This document shows positions 32,707-43,578 of a stretch of 64,000 nt of DNA, in pieces; the stretch's first letter is position 1; every line of letters begins with the position of its first letter. The position numbers and the translations under genes are program-made. The notes below the pieces were generated by a model, which saw nothing but the letters and a program-made list of their open reading frames with translations, searched no databases and had not been told where the DNA came from. This stretch comes from Micromonospora antibiotica (lineage in GTDB: Bacteria; Actinomycetota; Actinomycetes; Mycobacteriales; Micromonosporaceae): positions 1-64,000 of the forward strand of contig NZ_JAGFWR010000031.1 of the NCBI RefSeq assembly GCF_017599305.1. The letters run 5' to 3'.

Positions 32707-33812
32707 TGCTGGAGACGACGATCGCGGCGATCGGTCCGCTGGACGGGTCGGCGATGACCGCAGCCCGGGACCTCCAGGCCCGGCTGACCAAGCCGGCCGG
32801 CTCACTCGGCGCCCTGGAGGAGCTGTCCGTACGCCTGGCCGGCCTGGCCGGGGCCTGCCCACCGCCGCTGCCCGAACCGGCGGCGGTGGCGATCTTCGCC
32901 GGTGACCACGGTGTGCACGCCCAGCGGGTCACCCCGTGGCCGCAGGAGGTCACCGCCCAGATGATCGGGAACTTCCTGGCCGGCGGGGCGGTGGTCAACG
33001 CGTTCGCCCGACAGGCCGGCGCCTCGGTCACCGTGGTCGACGTCGGCGTGGCCGCGCCGCTGCCGTTCCCGCCCGCCGACGCCGCGCCCGCCGACGTGCC
33101 CGCCCCGACCGGCACCACCCTGGCACCGCCGCGTCTGCTCGACGCGAACGTACGGCGGGGCACCCGGGACATGACGGTCACCGCCGCGCTCACCCGGGAC
33201 GAGGCGCGGGCGGCGGTGGAGGTCGGCATCCGGGTCGCCGGTGAGCTGCTCGACGCCGGGGCGGGCGTGCTGATCACCGGCGACATGGGGATCGCCAACA
33301 CCACGCCGGCCGCCGCGCTGATCGCCGCGTTCACCGGGGTGGACCCGGCCGAGGCGACCGGCCGGGGCACCGGGGTGGACGACGAGACGTACCGACGCAA
33401 GGTCGGCGTGGTGCGCGCGGCGCTGGACCGGCACCGGCCCGACCCGGCCGACCCGCTGGGGGTGCTGGCCGCCGTCGGTGGCCTGGAGCACGCGGCGCTG
33501 ACCGGGCTGATCCTCGGCGCGGCGGCCCGCCGGGTGCCGGTGCTGCTCGACGGGGTGATCGCGGTCAGTGCCGCGCTCGCCGCCGCCGCCCTCGCCCCCG
33601 ACGCGGTCGGCGCGATGGTCGCCGGGCACCGCTCCGCCGAGCCGGGCGCCACCGTGGCGCTGCGGCACCTCGGTCTCGACCCGCTGGTCGACCTCGGGCT
33701 GCGCCTCGGCGAGGGCACCGGCGCGCTGCTGGCCCTGCCGGTGGTCACCGGAGCGGTCCGGGTACTGCACGAGGTGGCGACATTCGACGCGGCGGGGGTT
33801 TCCGAGAAGTGA
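32706..33812 (+). CDS. cobT: Nicotinate-nucleotide-dimethylbenzimidazole phosphoribosyltransferase CobT
   Basis: A 368-residue enzyme that makes alpha-ribazole phosphate, the lower ligand of cobalamin. Signature segments are ARLTKPAGSLGALEEL, FAGDHGVHAQRVTPWP, the phosphate-binding ITGDMGIANTTPAAA, and the C-terminal GLRLGEGTGA with the catalytic Glu. GGAGG (32697-32701) is 4 nt from ATG 32706 but only 1 nt from the ATG at 32703, so I take the second. It overlaps the aminotransferase stop and, at its end, the next gene's GTG. Confidence 0.96.
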   Translation: MLETTIAAIGPLDGSAMTAARDLQARLTKPAGSLGALEELSVRLAGLAGACPPPLPEPAAVAIFAGDHGVHAQRVTPWPQEVTAQMIGNFLAGGAVVNAFARQAGASVTVVDVGVAAPLPFPPADAAPADVPAPTGTTLAPPRLLDANVRRGTRDMTVTAALTRDEARAAVEVGIRVAGELLDAGAGVLITGDMGIANTTPAAALIAAFTGVDPAEATGRGTGVDDETYRRKVGVVRAALDRHRPDPADPLGVLAAVGGLEHAALTGLILGAAARRVPVLLDGVIAVSAALAAAALAPDAVGAMVAGHRSAEPGATVALRHLGLDPLVDLGLRLGEGTGALLALPVVTGAVRVLHEVATFDAAGVSEK

Positions 33813-35116
33813 GCACCAACCCGTACCCCCTCGGCCTGCGGCTCGCCGGACGCCGGGTGGTCGTGGTGGGCGGCGGCGCCGTGGCCAGCCGCCGGGTGCC
33901 CGCCCTGCTGGATGCCGGCGCGGACGTCCTGCTGGTCGCCCCCGAGGTGACCCCGGCCCTGCAAGCGCACGTCGACGCCGGACGGTTGCACTGGCGGCCG
34001 CGCCGGTTCGCCCCCGACGACCTCGACGGGGCGTGGCTGGTGCAGGTCGCGGTGGACGATCCGCTCGCCGCCGCCTCGGTCAGCGCCGTCGCCGCCGAAC
34101 GGCGGATCTTCTGCGTCCGCGCCGACGACCGGACGGCGGCCACCGCGTGGACCCCGGCGGTCACCCGGCACGGGCCGGTGACGGTGGCCGTGCTGGGCGG
34201 CGGGGACCCGCACCGGGCGATGGGGGTCCGGGACGCCGTCCGGGAGCTGCTCGCCGCCCGGACGGGCCCGCTCGTCGACCCCGGGGAGGTCGACCCGGGC
34301 GAACCGGTGGCGGACGCGCCCCTCGCGGGCCCGCCGGAGCCGACGCCGGCCGGGTCCGGCGACGCCGCCGCGACCCGTCCGGGTGGCCCGGTCGGTCGGG
34401 TGTCGCTGGTCGGCGCGGGACCGGGCGACCCGGAGCTGATCACCGTGAAGGGGTGGCGGCTGCTCACCGAGGCTGAGGTGGTGGTCGCCGACCGGCTGGT
34501 GCCCGGGTTGCTCCTGGACGAGTTGCGCCCCGACGTCGAGCTGGTCGACGCCGCGAAGATCCCCTACGGGCCGTCCCGCGCCCAGGAGGAGATCAACCGG
34601 ATCCTGGTCGACCGGGCGCTCGCCGGCAAGGTCGTGGTACGCCTCAAGGGTGGCGACCCGTACGTCTTCGGGCGTGGCGGGGAGGAGTTGCTGGCCTGCG
34701 CGGAAGCCGGCGTACCGGTGACCGTGGTGCCCGGGGTGACCAGCGCCGTGGCCGTGCCGGCGTCGGTCGGTGTCCCGGTCACCCACCGGGCGGTGGCGCA
34801 CGAGTTCACGGTGGTCTCCGGCCACGTCGCCCCGGACTCGCCGGTCTCCCTGGTGCGCTGGGAGGCCCTCGCCGGCCTGCGGGGCACCCTGGTGGTGCTG
34901 ATGGGGCTCAAGAACCTGGCCGCCATCGCCGACACCCTGACCCGGCACGGCCGGGACGCGGCCACCCCGGTCGCGGTGATCCAGGAGGGCACCACGGGTG
35001 GTCAGCGCAGCCTGCGGTCGACCCTTGGCACGGTGGCGGCCGACGTGGTCGCGGCGGGGCTGCGGCCCCCGGCCATCGTGGTGATCGGCGACGTGGTCGA
35101 CGCCCTCGCCACCTGA
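33809..35116 (+). CDS. cobA: Uroporphyrinogen-III C-methyltransferase with precorrin-2 dehydrogenase domain (CysG/CobA fusion)
   Basis: A 435-residue fusion. Residues about 1-150 form a Met8/CysG-type Rossmann domain (VVVVGGGAVASRRV at 17-30; FCVRADDRTAATAW) that oxidises precorrin-2. Residues about 195-435 are a SAM-dependent methyltransferase (SLVGAGPGDPELITVKG, VVRLKGGDPYVFGRGGEE, PGVTSAVAVPA, VTHRAVAHEFTVVSGH) that methylates uroporphyrinogen III at C2 and C7. The two are joined by a Pro/Gly/Ala-rich linker. It supplies precorrin-2 for cobalamin and sirohaem. The start overlaps the cobT stop (GTGA). A strong terminator follows. Confidence 0.94.
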   Translation: MSTNPYPLGLRLAGRRVVVVGGGAVASRRVPALLDAGADVLLVAPEVTPALQAHVDAGRLHWRPRRFAPDDLDGAWLVQVAVDDPLAAASVSAVAAERRIFCVRADDRTAATAWTPAVTRHGPVTVAVLGGGDPHRAMGVRDAVRELLAARTGPLVDPGEVDPGEPVADAPLAGPPEPTPAGSGDAAATRPGGPVGRVSLVGAGPGDPELITVKGWRLLTEAEVVVADRLVPGLLLDELRPDVELVDAAKIPYGPSRAQEEINRILVDRALAGKVVVRLKGGDPYVFGRGGEELLACAEAGVPVTVVPGVTSAVAVPASVGVPVTHRAVAHEFTVVSGHVAPDSPVSLVRWEALAGLRGTLVVLMGLKNLAAIADTLTRHGRDAATPVAVIQEGTTGGQRSLRSTLGTVAADVVAAGLRPPAIVVIGDVVDALAT

Positions 35117-35159
35117 CCCCGCCCGCCGGGCCACGGGGGTGATCGACCCCCGTTCGCGA

Positions 35160-35195
35160 AGGTGGCGGTGTCCCCGCCCGGGGACACCGCCACCT
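35160..35195. terminator. Strong bidirectional terminator
   Basis: A perfect 16-bp stem (35160-35175 with 35180-35195) closes a 4-nt gccc loop. It lies between the converging cobA and OtsB-GH15 genes, about 45 bp after cobA and 20 bp after the stop of the minus-strand gene. Confidence 0.92.
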
Positions 35196-35214
35196 GGCGA
35201 CCAGATGAGTCGAT

Positions 35215-37821
35215 CTACTGCTTGAGCATGTTGTCCAGCAGCAGGGCGCAGCGGATCAGCCCGAGGTGGCTGTACGCCTGCGGGTGGTTGCCCAGCCCCC
35301 GCTCGGCCAGCGGGTCGTACTGCTCGGGGAGCAGCCCGGTCGGGCCGGCGGTGTCGACCATCTGGGCGAACAGCTCCTCGGCGTCGGTACGCCGACCGGT
35401 GCGCAGGTACGCCTCGATCAGCCACGCCGTGCAGATGTGGAAGCCGCCCTCGCGGCCCGGCAGACCGTCGTCCCAGTGGTAGCGGTAGACGACCGGGCCG
35501 CTACGCAGATCCGCCTCGATCTTGAGCACGGTGGAGAGGAAGCGCGGGTCGTCGCCCGGGAGCAGGCCGGACAGCCCGATCCAGAGCGAGGAGGCGTCCA
35601 TGTCCTCGTCGCCGTACGCGACGCTGTACGCCTCGACCTCCTCGTGCCAGCCGTTCTCCAGCACGTTGGCGCCGATCCGGTCGCGCAGCTCCACCCACTC
35701 CGGCCGGTCCTCACCGTCGTGCTGACGCACCACGTGCAGGGCCCGGTCGACGGTCATCCAGCACATCACCTTGGAGAAGATGTGGTGCCGGGGTGGGAGG
35801 CGGGCCTCCCAGATACCGTGGTCGGGCTCGTGCCAGCGGCGCCGGACCGCCTCGACCATGTTGTCCAGCACCCGCCACTCGTCGTCGCGGACCGAACCGC
35901 GGGCGTCGGCGACGGCCGCGATCAGGTCGGCGATCGGGCCGAAGACGTCCAGTTGGAGCTGGTGGTTGGCGAGGTTGCCGACCCGGACCGGCCGGGAGCC
36001 GGCGTACCCGGGCAGGGTGTCGATGACCGCCTCGGCACCCAGCTCGTAGCCGTCCACCGTGTAGAGCGGGTGCAGCCGCTCGGGGTGCCCGCCGGTGCGC
36101 TCGATGCAGCCGTCGACCCAGCGCAGCAGCGCCTCGGCCTCCTCGATCGAGCCGAGGTCGACCAGGGCCCGCGCGGTCATCGCCGCGTCGCGCAGCCAGC
36201 AGTACCGGTAGTCCCAGTTGCGGACGCCGCCCAGCTCCTCCGGCAGCGAGGTGGTCGCCGCCGCCAGGATCGAGCCGGTCGCCTCGTGGCAGAGCCCGCG
36301 CAGGGTGAGCGCGCTGCGGGCGACCAGGTCCCGGGCGGTGGCGGGCAGCCGCAGCGAGGCCACCCAGTCCTTCCAGGGCTGCTCGGCCTTGGCCTGCCGG
36401 TCGTGGACGGCGACCGCGTGGTCCTCCAGGCTGTGCGTGCCGAAGCGCAGCTCCAGCACCACCTGGCCGCCGGTGGCGGAGAGGTCGACCACGGCGTGCG
36501 CGGTCTCGTAGCCGCCGTCGTTGCGGACCTGCCAGGTCACCCCGGGGGAGTAGAGCGCCACGGGTTCGTTGGAGCCGAGCACCAGCAGGCCGTCGTCCGA
36601 CGGCTGGAGCTGGGTGGCGACCTGACCGAACTCCGGGCGGGGGGCGAACTCGATGCGGGCCCGGCCGGAGCCGGTGAGCACCCGGACGAGGGTGGAGTCG
36701 CCGGTGATGACGGCCGGGCCGTCCGGGGTGGTCTCCCGGGCCGGCAGGTCCAGCCAGTCGGTGACGGTGAGCCCCGACCAGCGGGTCTCCACGGTCATCG
36801 TGCCGTTGCGGTAGCGCTGGCCCAGCGGGATGCCGCCGCGCTCCGGCCCGACGGTGAAGTGCCCGGCCGGGCTGCCGCCGACCAGGTCGGCGAAGATCGC
36901 CGCCGAGTCGGGCTTGGGGTGGCAGAGCCAGCTGACCTTGGCCTCGGGGGTGAGCAGCGCGACGGTACGCCCGTTGGCCAGCATCGAGTGCCGTTCGATC
37001 GGCACCGCCCGCTCGCCGAAGAGCCAGTGCCGTCGGGTCTCCAGCAGCAGGCCGAGCGCCCGGGCCGCCTCGATCGGTTCGGCCACCCGGTAGTGCGCCT
37101 GGGTGTCCCCGGGGCCGATCTTGATGCCGAGGTCGGGGCCGCGCAGGGTGCCGAAGGCGTTCTCGTCGGTGACGTCGTCGCCGATGAAGAGCACCGCACT
37201 GGCCGAGAGCTGGGTGCGGAGCTGGTCGACCGCGGTGCCCTTGTGGGTGGCGACCACCGACAGCTCGATGACCTCCTTGCCCTGGGTGACGGTGACGTCG
37301 TCCCACTTCGCGGGCCCGTTGCGGACGGCCTCGACGGCGGCGGCGGCGACCTGCGGGTCGACCCCGCGGGTGTGCACCGCGACGCTGGCCGGCTTGCGTT
37401 CCAGCCGTACCCCCGGGTGGGCCTGGGCGATCTCACGCAGCGCGTCGCGCAGCCGGGTGCGGACCGCGACCAGCTCGGGGGAGAGCCGCTCGACGAAGCC
37501 GATGTCGAATTCGGAGCCGTGGCTGCCGACGAGGTGGATCTCGTTGGGCAGCCGGGACAGCGCGGCCAGGTCGCGCAGTGCGCGCCCGGAGACCACCGCG
37601 ACGGTGGTCTGCGGCAGCGCGGCCAGCGCCCGGACGGCGGCGACCGACTCGGGCAGCGGCACCGCCTTGCTCGGGTCCTCGACGATCGGCGCGAGCGTGC
37701 CGTCGTAGTCGCAGGCGACCAGGAGCTGTGGTACGCGGGCGATGCGTCCGATCGCGGCGAGCAGCTCCGGGTCCATCGTCCCGGCGGCGGGGGTGATGAT
37801 CTCGGCGGTGGGGGCGTTCAC
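35215..37821 (-). CDS. otsB: Trehalose-6-phosphatase fused to a GH15 glycoside hydrolase
   Basis: An 868-residue fusion. Residues about 30-260 form a HAD-type trehalose-phosphatase (OtsB): Asp38 and Asp40 in [29 protein letters not shown] and [14 protein letters not shown]. Residues about 275-868 are a glucoamylase-like GH15 domain: [26 protein letters not shown] (putative acid) and LLPEQYDP (putative base). GH15 members of this sort include acid trehalases and glucodextranases, so the second domain may hydrolyse trehalose or alpha-glucans. The start GTG overlaps the otsA stop (GTGA), tying both trehalose steps together. The split seen in E. coli is two separate genes. Confidence 0.94.
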   Translation of the reverse strand: MNAPTAEIITPAAGTMDPELLAAIGRIARVPQLLVACDYDGTLAPIVEDPSKAVPLPESVAAVRALAALPQTTVAVVSGRALRDLAALSRLPNEIHLVGSHGSEFDIGFVERLSPELVAVRTRLRDALREIAQAHPGVRLERKPASVAVHTRGVDPQVAAAAVEAVRNGPAKWDDVTVTQGKEVIELSVVATHKGTAVDQLRTQLSASAVLFIGDDVTDENAFGTLRGPDLGIKIGPGDTQAHYRVAEPIEAARALGLLLETRRHWLFGERAVPIERHSMLANGRTVALLTPEAKVSWLCHPKPDSAAIFADLVGGSPAGHFTVGPERGGIPLGQRYRNGTMTVETRWSGLTVTDWLDLPARETTPDGPAVITGDSTLVRVLTGSGRARIEFAPRPEFGQVATQLQPSDDGLLVLGSNEPVALYSPGVTWQVRNDGGYETAHAVVDLSATGGQVVLELRFGTHSLEDHAVAVHDRQAKAEQPWKDWVASLRLPATARDLVARSALTLRGLCHEATGSILAAATTSLPEELGGVRNWDYRYCWLRDAAMTARALVDLGSIEEAEALLRWVDGCIERTGGHPERLHPLYTVDGYELGAEAVIDTLPGYAGSRPVRVGNLANHQLQLDVFGPIADLIAAVADARGSVRDDEWRVLDNMVEAVRRRWHEPDHGIWEARLPPRHHIFSKVMCWMTVDRALHVVRQHDGEDRPEWVELRDRIGANVLENGWHEEVEAYSVAYGDEDMDASSLWIGLSGLLPGDDPRFLSTVLKIEADLRSGPVVYRYHWDDGLPGREGGFHICTAWLIEAYLRTGRRTDAEELFAQMVDTAGPTGLLPEQYDPLAERGLGNHPQAYSHLGLIRCALLLDNMLKQ

Positions 37822-39218
37822 TCGGCCTCCGTCCCCGGTGCGCCCAACTCGGTCAGAAAGGACTTCGCCCAGTGCCCCACATCGTGGGTGCGCAGATGAC
37901 GTTGCATGATCCGCATGCGTCTGCGGGCCTCCGGCTTCTCTACGTGTACAGCCCGCAGGAGGGCGTCCTTGACGGCGTCGGGGTCGTGCGGATTGCACAG
38001 GAACGCCTGACGCAGCTCGGTGGCCGCGCCGGCGAATTCGCTGAGCACGAGCGCACCGCCCTGGTCGGCGCGCGATGCGACGTACTCCTTGGCCACCAGG
38101 TTCATTCCGTCTCGCAGCGGGGTCACCATCATCACGTCGGCCGCGACGTACATCGCGGCCAGTTCGGAGCGACTGTACGACTGATGCAGATAATGCACCG
38201 CAGGCACGCCGACCCTGCCGAATTCGCCATTAATCCGACCAACCTCGCGTTCCACCTTGACCCGAAGTGCCTGGTAGTGCTCCACGCGCTCGCGGCTGGG
38301 CGTGGCGACCTGCACCATAACCGCGTCCGGAACTGTCAACTTTCCGTCAGAGAGGAGTTCCCGGAAGGCCTTGAGGCGGAGTTCGATCCCCTTGGTGTAG
38401 TCGAGCCGGTCGACGCCCAGGATGATCGTCTTCGGGTTGCCCAGCTCCTCGCGGATCTGCTTGGCGCGGGCCTGGATCGCCGGGTCCTCGGCCAGCCGCT
38501 CCATCTCCTTGGTCTCGATGGAGATCGGGAAGGCGCCCGCCTTCACCTGCCGCCCGTCGACCTGGATCATCTGGCCCTCGTAGCGCAGCCCGAGCAGGTG
38601 CCGGGCCAGCCGGACGAAGTTCTGCGCCGCCAACCGCTGCTGGAAACCGACCAGGTCGCTGCCGAGCAGACCGCGCAGGATCTCGGTACGGAACGGCATC
38701 TGCATGAACAGCTCGATCGGCGGGAACGGGATGTGCAGGAAGAAGCCGATCTTGAGATCCGGCCGCAGCTCGCGCAGCATCGCCGGGACCAGTTGGAGCT
38801 GGTAGTCCTGCACCCAGACCGTCGCGCCCTCGGCCGCGACGTCCGCCGCCGCCTCCGCGAACCGGGCGTTCACCAGCCGGTACGCCTCCCGCCAGCGACG
38901 CTTGTAGGCGGGGGTCTCGACCGCGTCGTGATAGAGCGGCCAGATGGTCGCGTTGGACTGGCCCTCGTAGTAGCGTTCCAACTCCTCGGCGCTCAACGGC
39001 ACCGGATGCAGGCGGATGCCCTCCAGGTCGAACGGCTCCGGGGCGGCGCCGGTGCCACCGGCCCAGCCCACCCAGGTGCCCCGGTGCTCGGCCAGGACGG
39101 GGTGCAGCGCGGTGACCAGCCCACCCGGGCTGCGTCGCCACTGCCGCCCCTCGGGTGTGCTCACCTCGTCGACCGGCAGTCGGTTGGCCACAACGACAAA
39201 GGAGCTACGGACGGTCAC
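37818..39218 (-). CDS. otsA: Trehalose-6-phosphate synthase OtsA
   Basis: GT20 enzyme of 466 residues that joins UDP- (or GDP-) glucose and glucose-6-phosphate. Landmarks are [22 protein letters not shown] (phosphate-binding loop), [37 protein letters not shown] and [17 protein letters not shown] with [10 protein letters not shown]. The GTG start has AGGTGG about 6 nt upstream. Two TACGCT boxes (minus strand, about 39250-39275) are likely promoter elements. It heads a two-gene operon with the OtsB-GH15 gene. Confidence 0.97.
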   Translation of the reverse strand: MTVRSSFVVVANRLPVDEVSTPEGRQWRRSPGGLVTALHPVLAEHRGTWVGWAGGTGAAPEPFDLEGIRLHPVPLSAEELERYYEGQSNATIWPLYHDAVETPAYKRRWREAYRLVNARFAEAAADVAAEGATVWVQDYQLQLVPAMLRELRPDLKIGFFLHIPFPPIELFMQMPFRTEILRGLLGSDLVGFQQRLAAQNFVRLARHLLGLRYEGQMIQVDGRQVKAGAFPISIETKEMERLAEDPAIQARAKQIREELGNPKTIILGVDRLDYTKGIELRLKAFRELLSDGKLTVPDAVMVQVATPSRERVEHYQALRVKVEREVGRINGEFGRVGVPAVHYLHQSYSRSELAAMYVAADVMMVTPLRDGMNLVAKEYVASRADQGGALVLSEFAGAATELRQAFLCNPHDPDAVKDALLRAVHVEKPEARRRMRIMQRHLRTHDVGHWAKSFLTELGAPGTEAE

Positions 39219-39543
39219 GATCGGCCACCTCCGGGTGCTGACGGGTCCACCGCGATGAGCGTACTGAGCGTAGCTGCGGCATCTGGGACCCCGTGCCGGA
39301 GTTACCTACCCTTCCCACGCCCGCTGAACCCGTACCGTGATCTTGTCAACATCACCAGCTCAGCGGTAGCGAAAGTGACGAGGACCCGACCTGGCGGGGT
39401 GATGTGGGCGCGGCGGGCCGTACCTGTCAGGATTGACGGTGGCGTGCGCGTGGCCGGCCCCCGGCCGGCGGCGGCGGGCGAAGTCGCAGCCCGCGCCGCG
39501 CCGCCGTCCAAGGCGACAGCAATCGACGGAGGTAGCCCGCACC
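39219..39543. promoter_or_regulatory. Divergent promoter region, otsA / ettA
   Basis: A 325-bp gap with no gene. Reading right, TTGTCA (39343-39348) and TAGCGA (39367-39372) with an 18-bp spacer form a good promoter for ettA and predict a leader of about 165 nt. Reading left, TACGCT boxes precede otsA. Confidence 0.6.
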
Positions 39544-41220
<1,677 letters not shown>

Positions 41221-41222
41221 GC

Positions 41223-41669
41223 ATGGCGGACCGTTTCGTCTACCACTGCACCCTGCGCTGGTCCGACCTGGACGCGTACGGCCACGTCAACAACTCGCGC
41301 TTCCTCACCCTGTACGAGGAGGCGCGGGTGGCGTTGATGTTCGCTGGCGGCAAGGCGTGGGGGGTCGGCTCGTTCGCCGACGGGGTCGTCATCCGCCGGC
41401 ACGAGGTCGACTACCTGCGCCCGGTCGACTACGCGCTCGGCCGGGCCACCGCCCAGGCCGCGCCGACCGTCCGGATCGAACTGTGGGTGGAGCGCATCCG
41501 GGCCGCCTCGTTCACCGTCGCCTACGAGCTGTACGACGGTGAGGTGCTGGCCAGCACCGCCCGCTCGGTGCTGGTCCCGTTCGACCTGGTCGAGAAGCGG
41601 CCCCGGCGGATCAGCGACGACGAACGGGCCTTCCTGGAGTCGTGGGCGCTGACCGACGGGGCGGCGTGA
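41223..41669 (+). CDS. Acyl-CoA thioesterase (4HBT hotdog fold)
   Basis: A 148-residue hotdog-fold thioesterase: LRWSDLDAYGHVNNSRFLTLYEEAR carries the family's catalytic Asp (WSDLDAYGHVNN), followed by the YLRPVDYALG and VERIRAASFTVAYELYDG strands. It probably cleaves short or aromatic acyl-CoAs. It starts 2 bp after the ettA stop and its own stop overlaps the next GTG, so it is in the ettA operon. Confidence 0.9.
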   Translation: MADRFVYHCTLRWSDLDAYGHVNNSRFLTLYEEARVALMFAGGKAWGVGSFADGVVIRRHEVDYLRPVDYALGRATAQAAPTVRIELWVERIRAASFTVAYELYDGEVLASTARSVLVPFDLVEKRPRRISDDERAFLESWALTDGAA

Positions 41670-42361
41670 ACGGCGGGCCCACCGTCCGACCCGGGCACGG
41701 GCTGGCCGGTGCCGCCGACGCGGGAGCCTTCCTGGCCCGGCTGGTGCGCCTCGACCCGGCTGCGGTGGTCCGGTTACGCCCGCTGCCCGACGTCGGCCGT
41801 ACCGCCCTCTGGGCCCGGTTGCCGTGGGACGTGCTGGTGGTCCGGACGGTGGCCGGCCTGGCCCCCGCCGACGTGACCGTGGTGGCGGCCGAGTTGCTGG
41901 CCCGGTTGGCGGCGGCCGACGCCGCGTTGCCTCCCGGCCGCGACGACCGGTGGCGCTGGCCGTTGCCGCCGGGGGCGAGTCGACCGGTCGAGGTGCTGCC
42001 CGCGGCCGGGTTGCGGCGGATCGCCGAAGCGGCGGCCGGCACCCTGCGCACGGCCGCCACCGAGGGGGTACGCGGCCGCGCGGTGGGGCAGCGGGTGCTG
42101 CGCGACGCGTTGCTCGACCACGTCGCGGTGACCGTCACGCCGGACGCCGACCCCACCGAGCCGGTGGAGGTGACCCAGCGGTTGGTGCAGGGTGTGGTCC
42201 GGATGGGCTTCCTCGGCCCGGCCGAGGTGACCGGGGCGCAGGAGGTCCAGGTGCGGGTGGCGGGCCGGTGGGTCGGCCTGGTGGGACCATATGGAGCCGC
42301 CTGGTCGCGGAAAGTTTCGGATCTCGCAATTCGTCCGGCACGGGATCAGCCGAAAGTATGA
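41666..42361 (+). CDS. Unknown protein, 231 aa
   Basis: A soluble, alanine/arginine-rich protein without recognised motifs. It opens HGLAGAADAGAFLARLVRLD and continues LPWDVLVVRTVAGLAPADVTVVAAELLARL. The start GTG overlaps the thioesterase stop (GTGA), so it is the third gene of the ettA unit. Homologues are, as far as I recall, found beside this thioesterase in other Micromonosporaceae, but no function is known. Confidence 0.75.
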   Translation: MNGGPTVRPGHGLAGAADAGAFLARLVRLDPAAVVRLRPLPDVGRTALWARLPWDVLVVRTVAGLAPADVTVVAAELLARLAAADAALPPGRDDRWRWPLPPGASRPVEVLPAAGLRRIAEAAAGTLRTAATEGVRGRAVGQRVLRDALLDHVAVTVTPDADPTEPVEVTQRLVQGVVRMGFLGPAEVTGAQEVQVRVAGRWVGLVGPYGAAWSRKVSDLAIRPARDQPKV

Positions 42362-42492
42362 CCCCGGCTCATTCTTCCGGGTTGGTGCTGCCGTTGGGGG
42401 GGTGTCTCAACCCGGCTGTCCGGGTACCGTCCATCCTCGGATCCAACGCACCGTAGGCGATTGGATCCGCTGGGGAGTGAGGTGCGCGAGCG

Positions 42493-43074
42493 ATGCCGTG
42501 GTGGTCATGGCGCCCTGGTCCCGCCGCTGGCGGCGACACGGAAACTCGAAGCGGGATCTCGGTGGACAGCCCCCGGGTGGGGCCACCGGCTCCCCGCCAA
42601 CCGGCGGAGGACTGCCCCAACACCGAGCGGCCCGTGGTGACCGACCGACCCGTCTCCGTGGCACCGGTCACCCTGGCCCGGGTGTGCGACGCACTCGACC
42701 TGCTCGACGTGCGTTACCTCGCCGACGGCGACGGCAACCTGCTGGCCATGTGGGAGCGGCACGCGGTGCTGGTCACCCTCGAAGGCCCGGAGGACGAGAT
42801 CCTGGTGATGCGGGCCCGTCCGCACGCGACCGTCCCGCCGGACTGGGCCGACCGGGCCTACCGGGTGGTCAACGAGTGGAACCACACCCGCCGGTTCTGC
42901 AAGGCCTACATCGGTGACCCGACCGAGCGCGGCCAGTTGCCCATCTACGCCGAGTTGCAGGTGCCGCTCGGTGCCGGGGCACACGACGCGTTGCTGGTGG
43001 AGATGCTGGACTGCGGGGCGGCCGTGGCCACCACCTTCGTCGACTGGCTGCACGACGAGGGTGCCCTGCTCTGA
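42493..43074 (+). CDS. YbjN-domain protein
   Basis: A 193-residue protein. The first 50 residues are low complexity. The rest matches the YbjN/type III secretion chaperone-like fold: VTLARVCDALDLLDVRYLADGDGNLLA, VLVTLEGPEDEILVMRAR, and AYRVVNEWNHTRRFCKAYI (the family's conserved WN segment) ending DWLHDEGALL. YbjN proteins of actinobacteria are of unknown function. ATG 42493 is about 10 nt from GAGG; starts further inside are possible because the N-terminus is poorly conserved. Confidence 0.8.
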   Translation: MPWWSWRPGPAAGGDTETRSGISVDSPRVGPPAPRQPAEDCPNTERPVVTDRPVSVAPVTLARVCDALDLLDVRYLADGDGNLLAMWERHAVLVTLEGPEDEILVMRARPHATVPPDWADRAYRVVNEWNHTRRFCKAYIGDPTERGQLPIYAELQVPLGAGAHDALLVEMLDCGAAVATTFVDWLHDEGALL

Positions 43075-43083
43075 CGGGCGACC

Positions 43084-43126
43084 GGAGGACCCGCCCCCGC
43101 CGGTTCACCGGGCGGCCGGGTCCTCC
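43084..43126. terminator. Bidirectional terminator overlapping the globin 3' end
   Basis: GGAGGACCCG (43084-43093) and CGGGTCCTCC (43117-43126) form a perfect 10-bp stem between the converging YbjN and globin genes. The right arm codes for the last residues of the globin. Confidence 0.75.
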
Positions 43127-43527
43127 ATCACGTTGACCATGAAGTAGGCCGACCGCTCCAGGTAGTCCCAGAGCGTGGCGGCGAGCTCCGGTGGCAGCGC
43201 CAACTCGTCCACCGCCCGGCGCATGTGGCTCAGCCACGCGTCCCGCTCGGCCGCGCCGATCCGGAACGGTGCGTGCCGCATCCGCAGCCGGGGATGCCCC
43301 CGCTGGGCGGAGTAGGTGTTCGGGCCGCCCCAGTACTGCATCAGGAACAGGGTCATCCGCTCGGCAGCCGGCCCGAGGTCGCCCTCCGGGTACATGGGAC
43401 GCAGCAGCGGGTCGGCGGCGATACCGGCATAGAACCTGTCGACCAGCCTGCGGAAGGTGGGCTCGCCACCGACCGCGTCGAAGAGGGTCGTCGGCGGAAC
43501 GGGCCGGGATTCGCCTGCGGAGGTCAC
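43105..43527 (-). CDS. glbO: Group II truncated haemoglobin (GlbO type)
   Basis: A 140-residue truncated haemoglobin. It has LFDAVGGEPTFRRLVDRFYAGI at the start, PMYPEGDLGPAAERMTLFLMQYWGG (with the Tyr and Trp of group II pockets) and RGHPRLRMRHAPFRIG with the proximal haem-ligating His. These proteins bind oxygen, NO or peroxide and protect respiration. The GTG start is preceded by CAGGAT, so the transcript is probably leaderless. Confidence 0.95.
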   Translation of the reverse strand: MTSAGESRPVPPTTLFDAVGGEPTFRRLVDRFYAGIAADPLLRPMYPEGDLGPAAERMTLFLMQYWGGPNTYSAQRGHPRLRMRHAPFRIGAAERDAWLSHMRRAVDELALPPELAATLWDYLERSAYFMVNVMEDPAAR

Positions 43528-43578
43528 CCTCTCATCCTGCCAGGTGTGCCGGTGCCACGGCCGCCGCCCGCCGGCCGA

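Noticed and set aside
35162-35482. Small gene on the plus strand over the terminator
   Set aside because: It covers the perfect 16-bp stem and is antisense to the end of the OtsB-GH15 gene.
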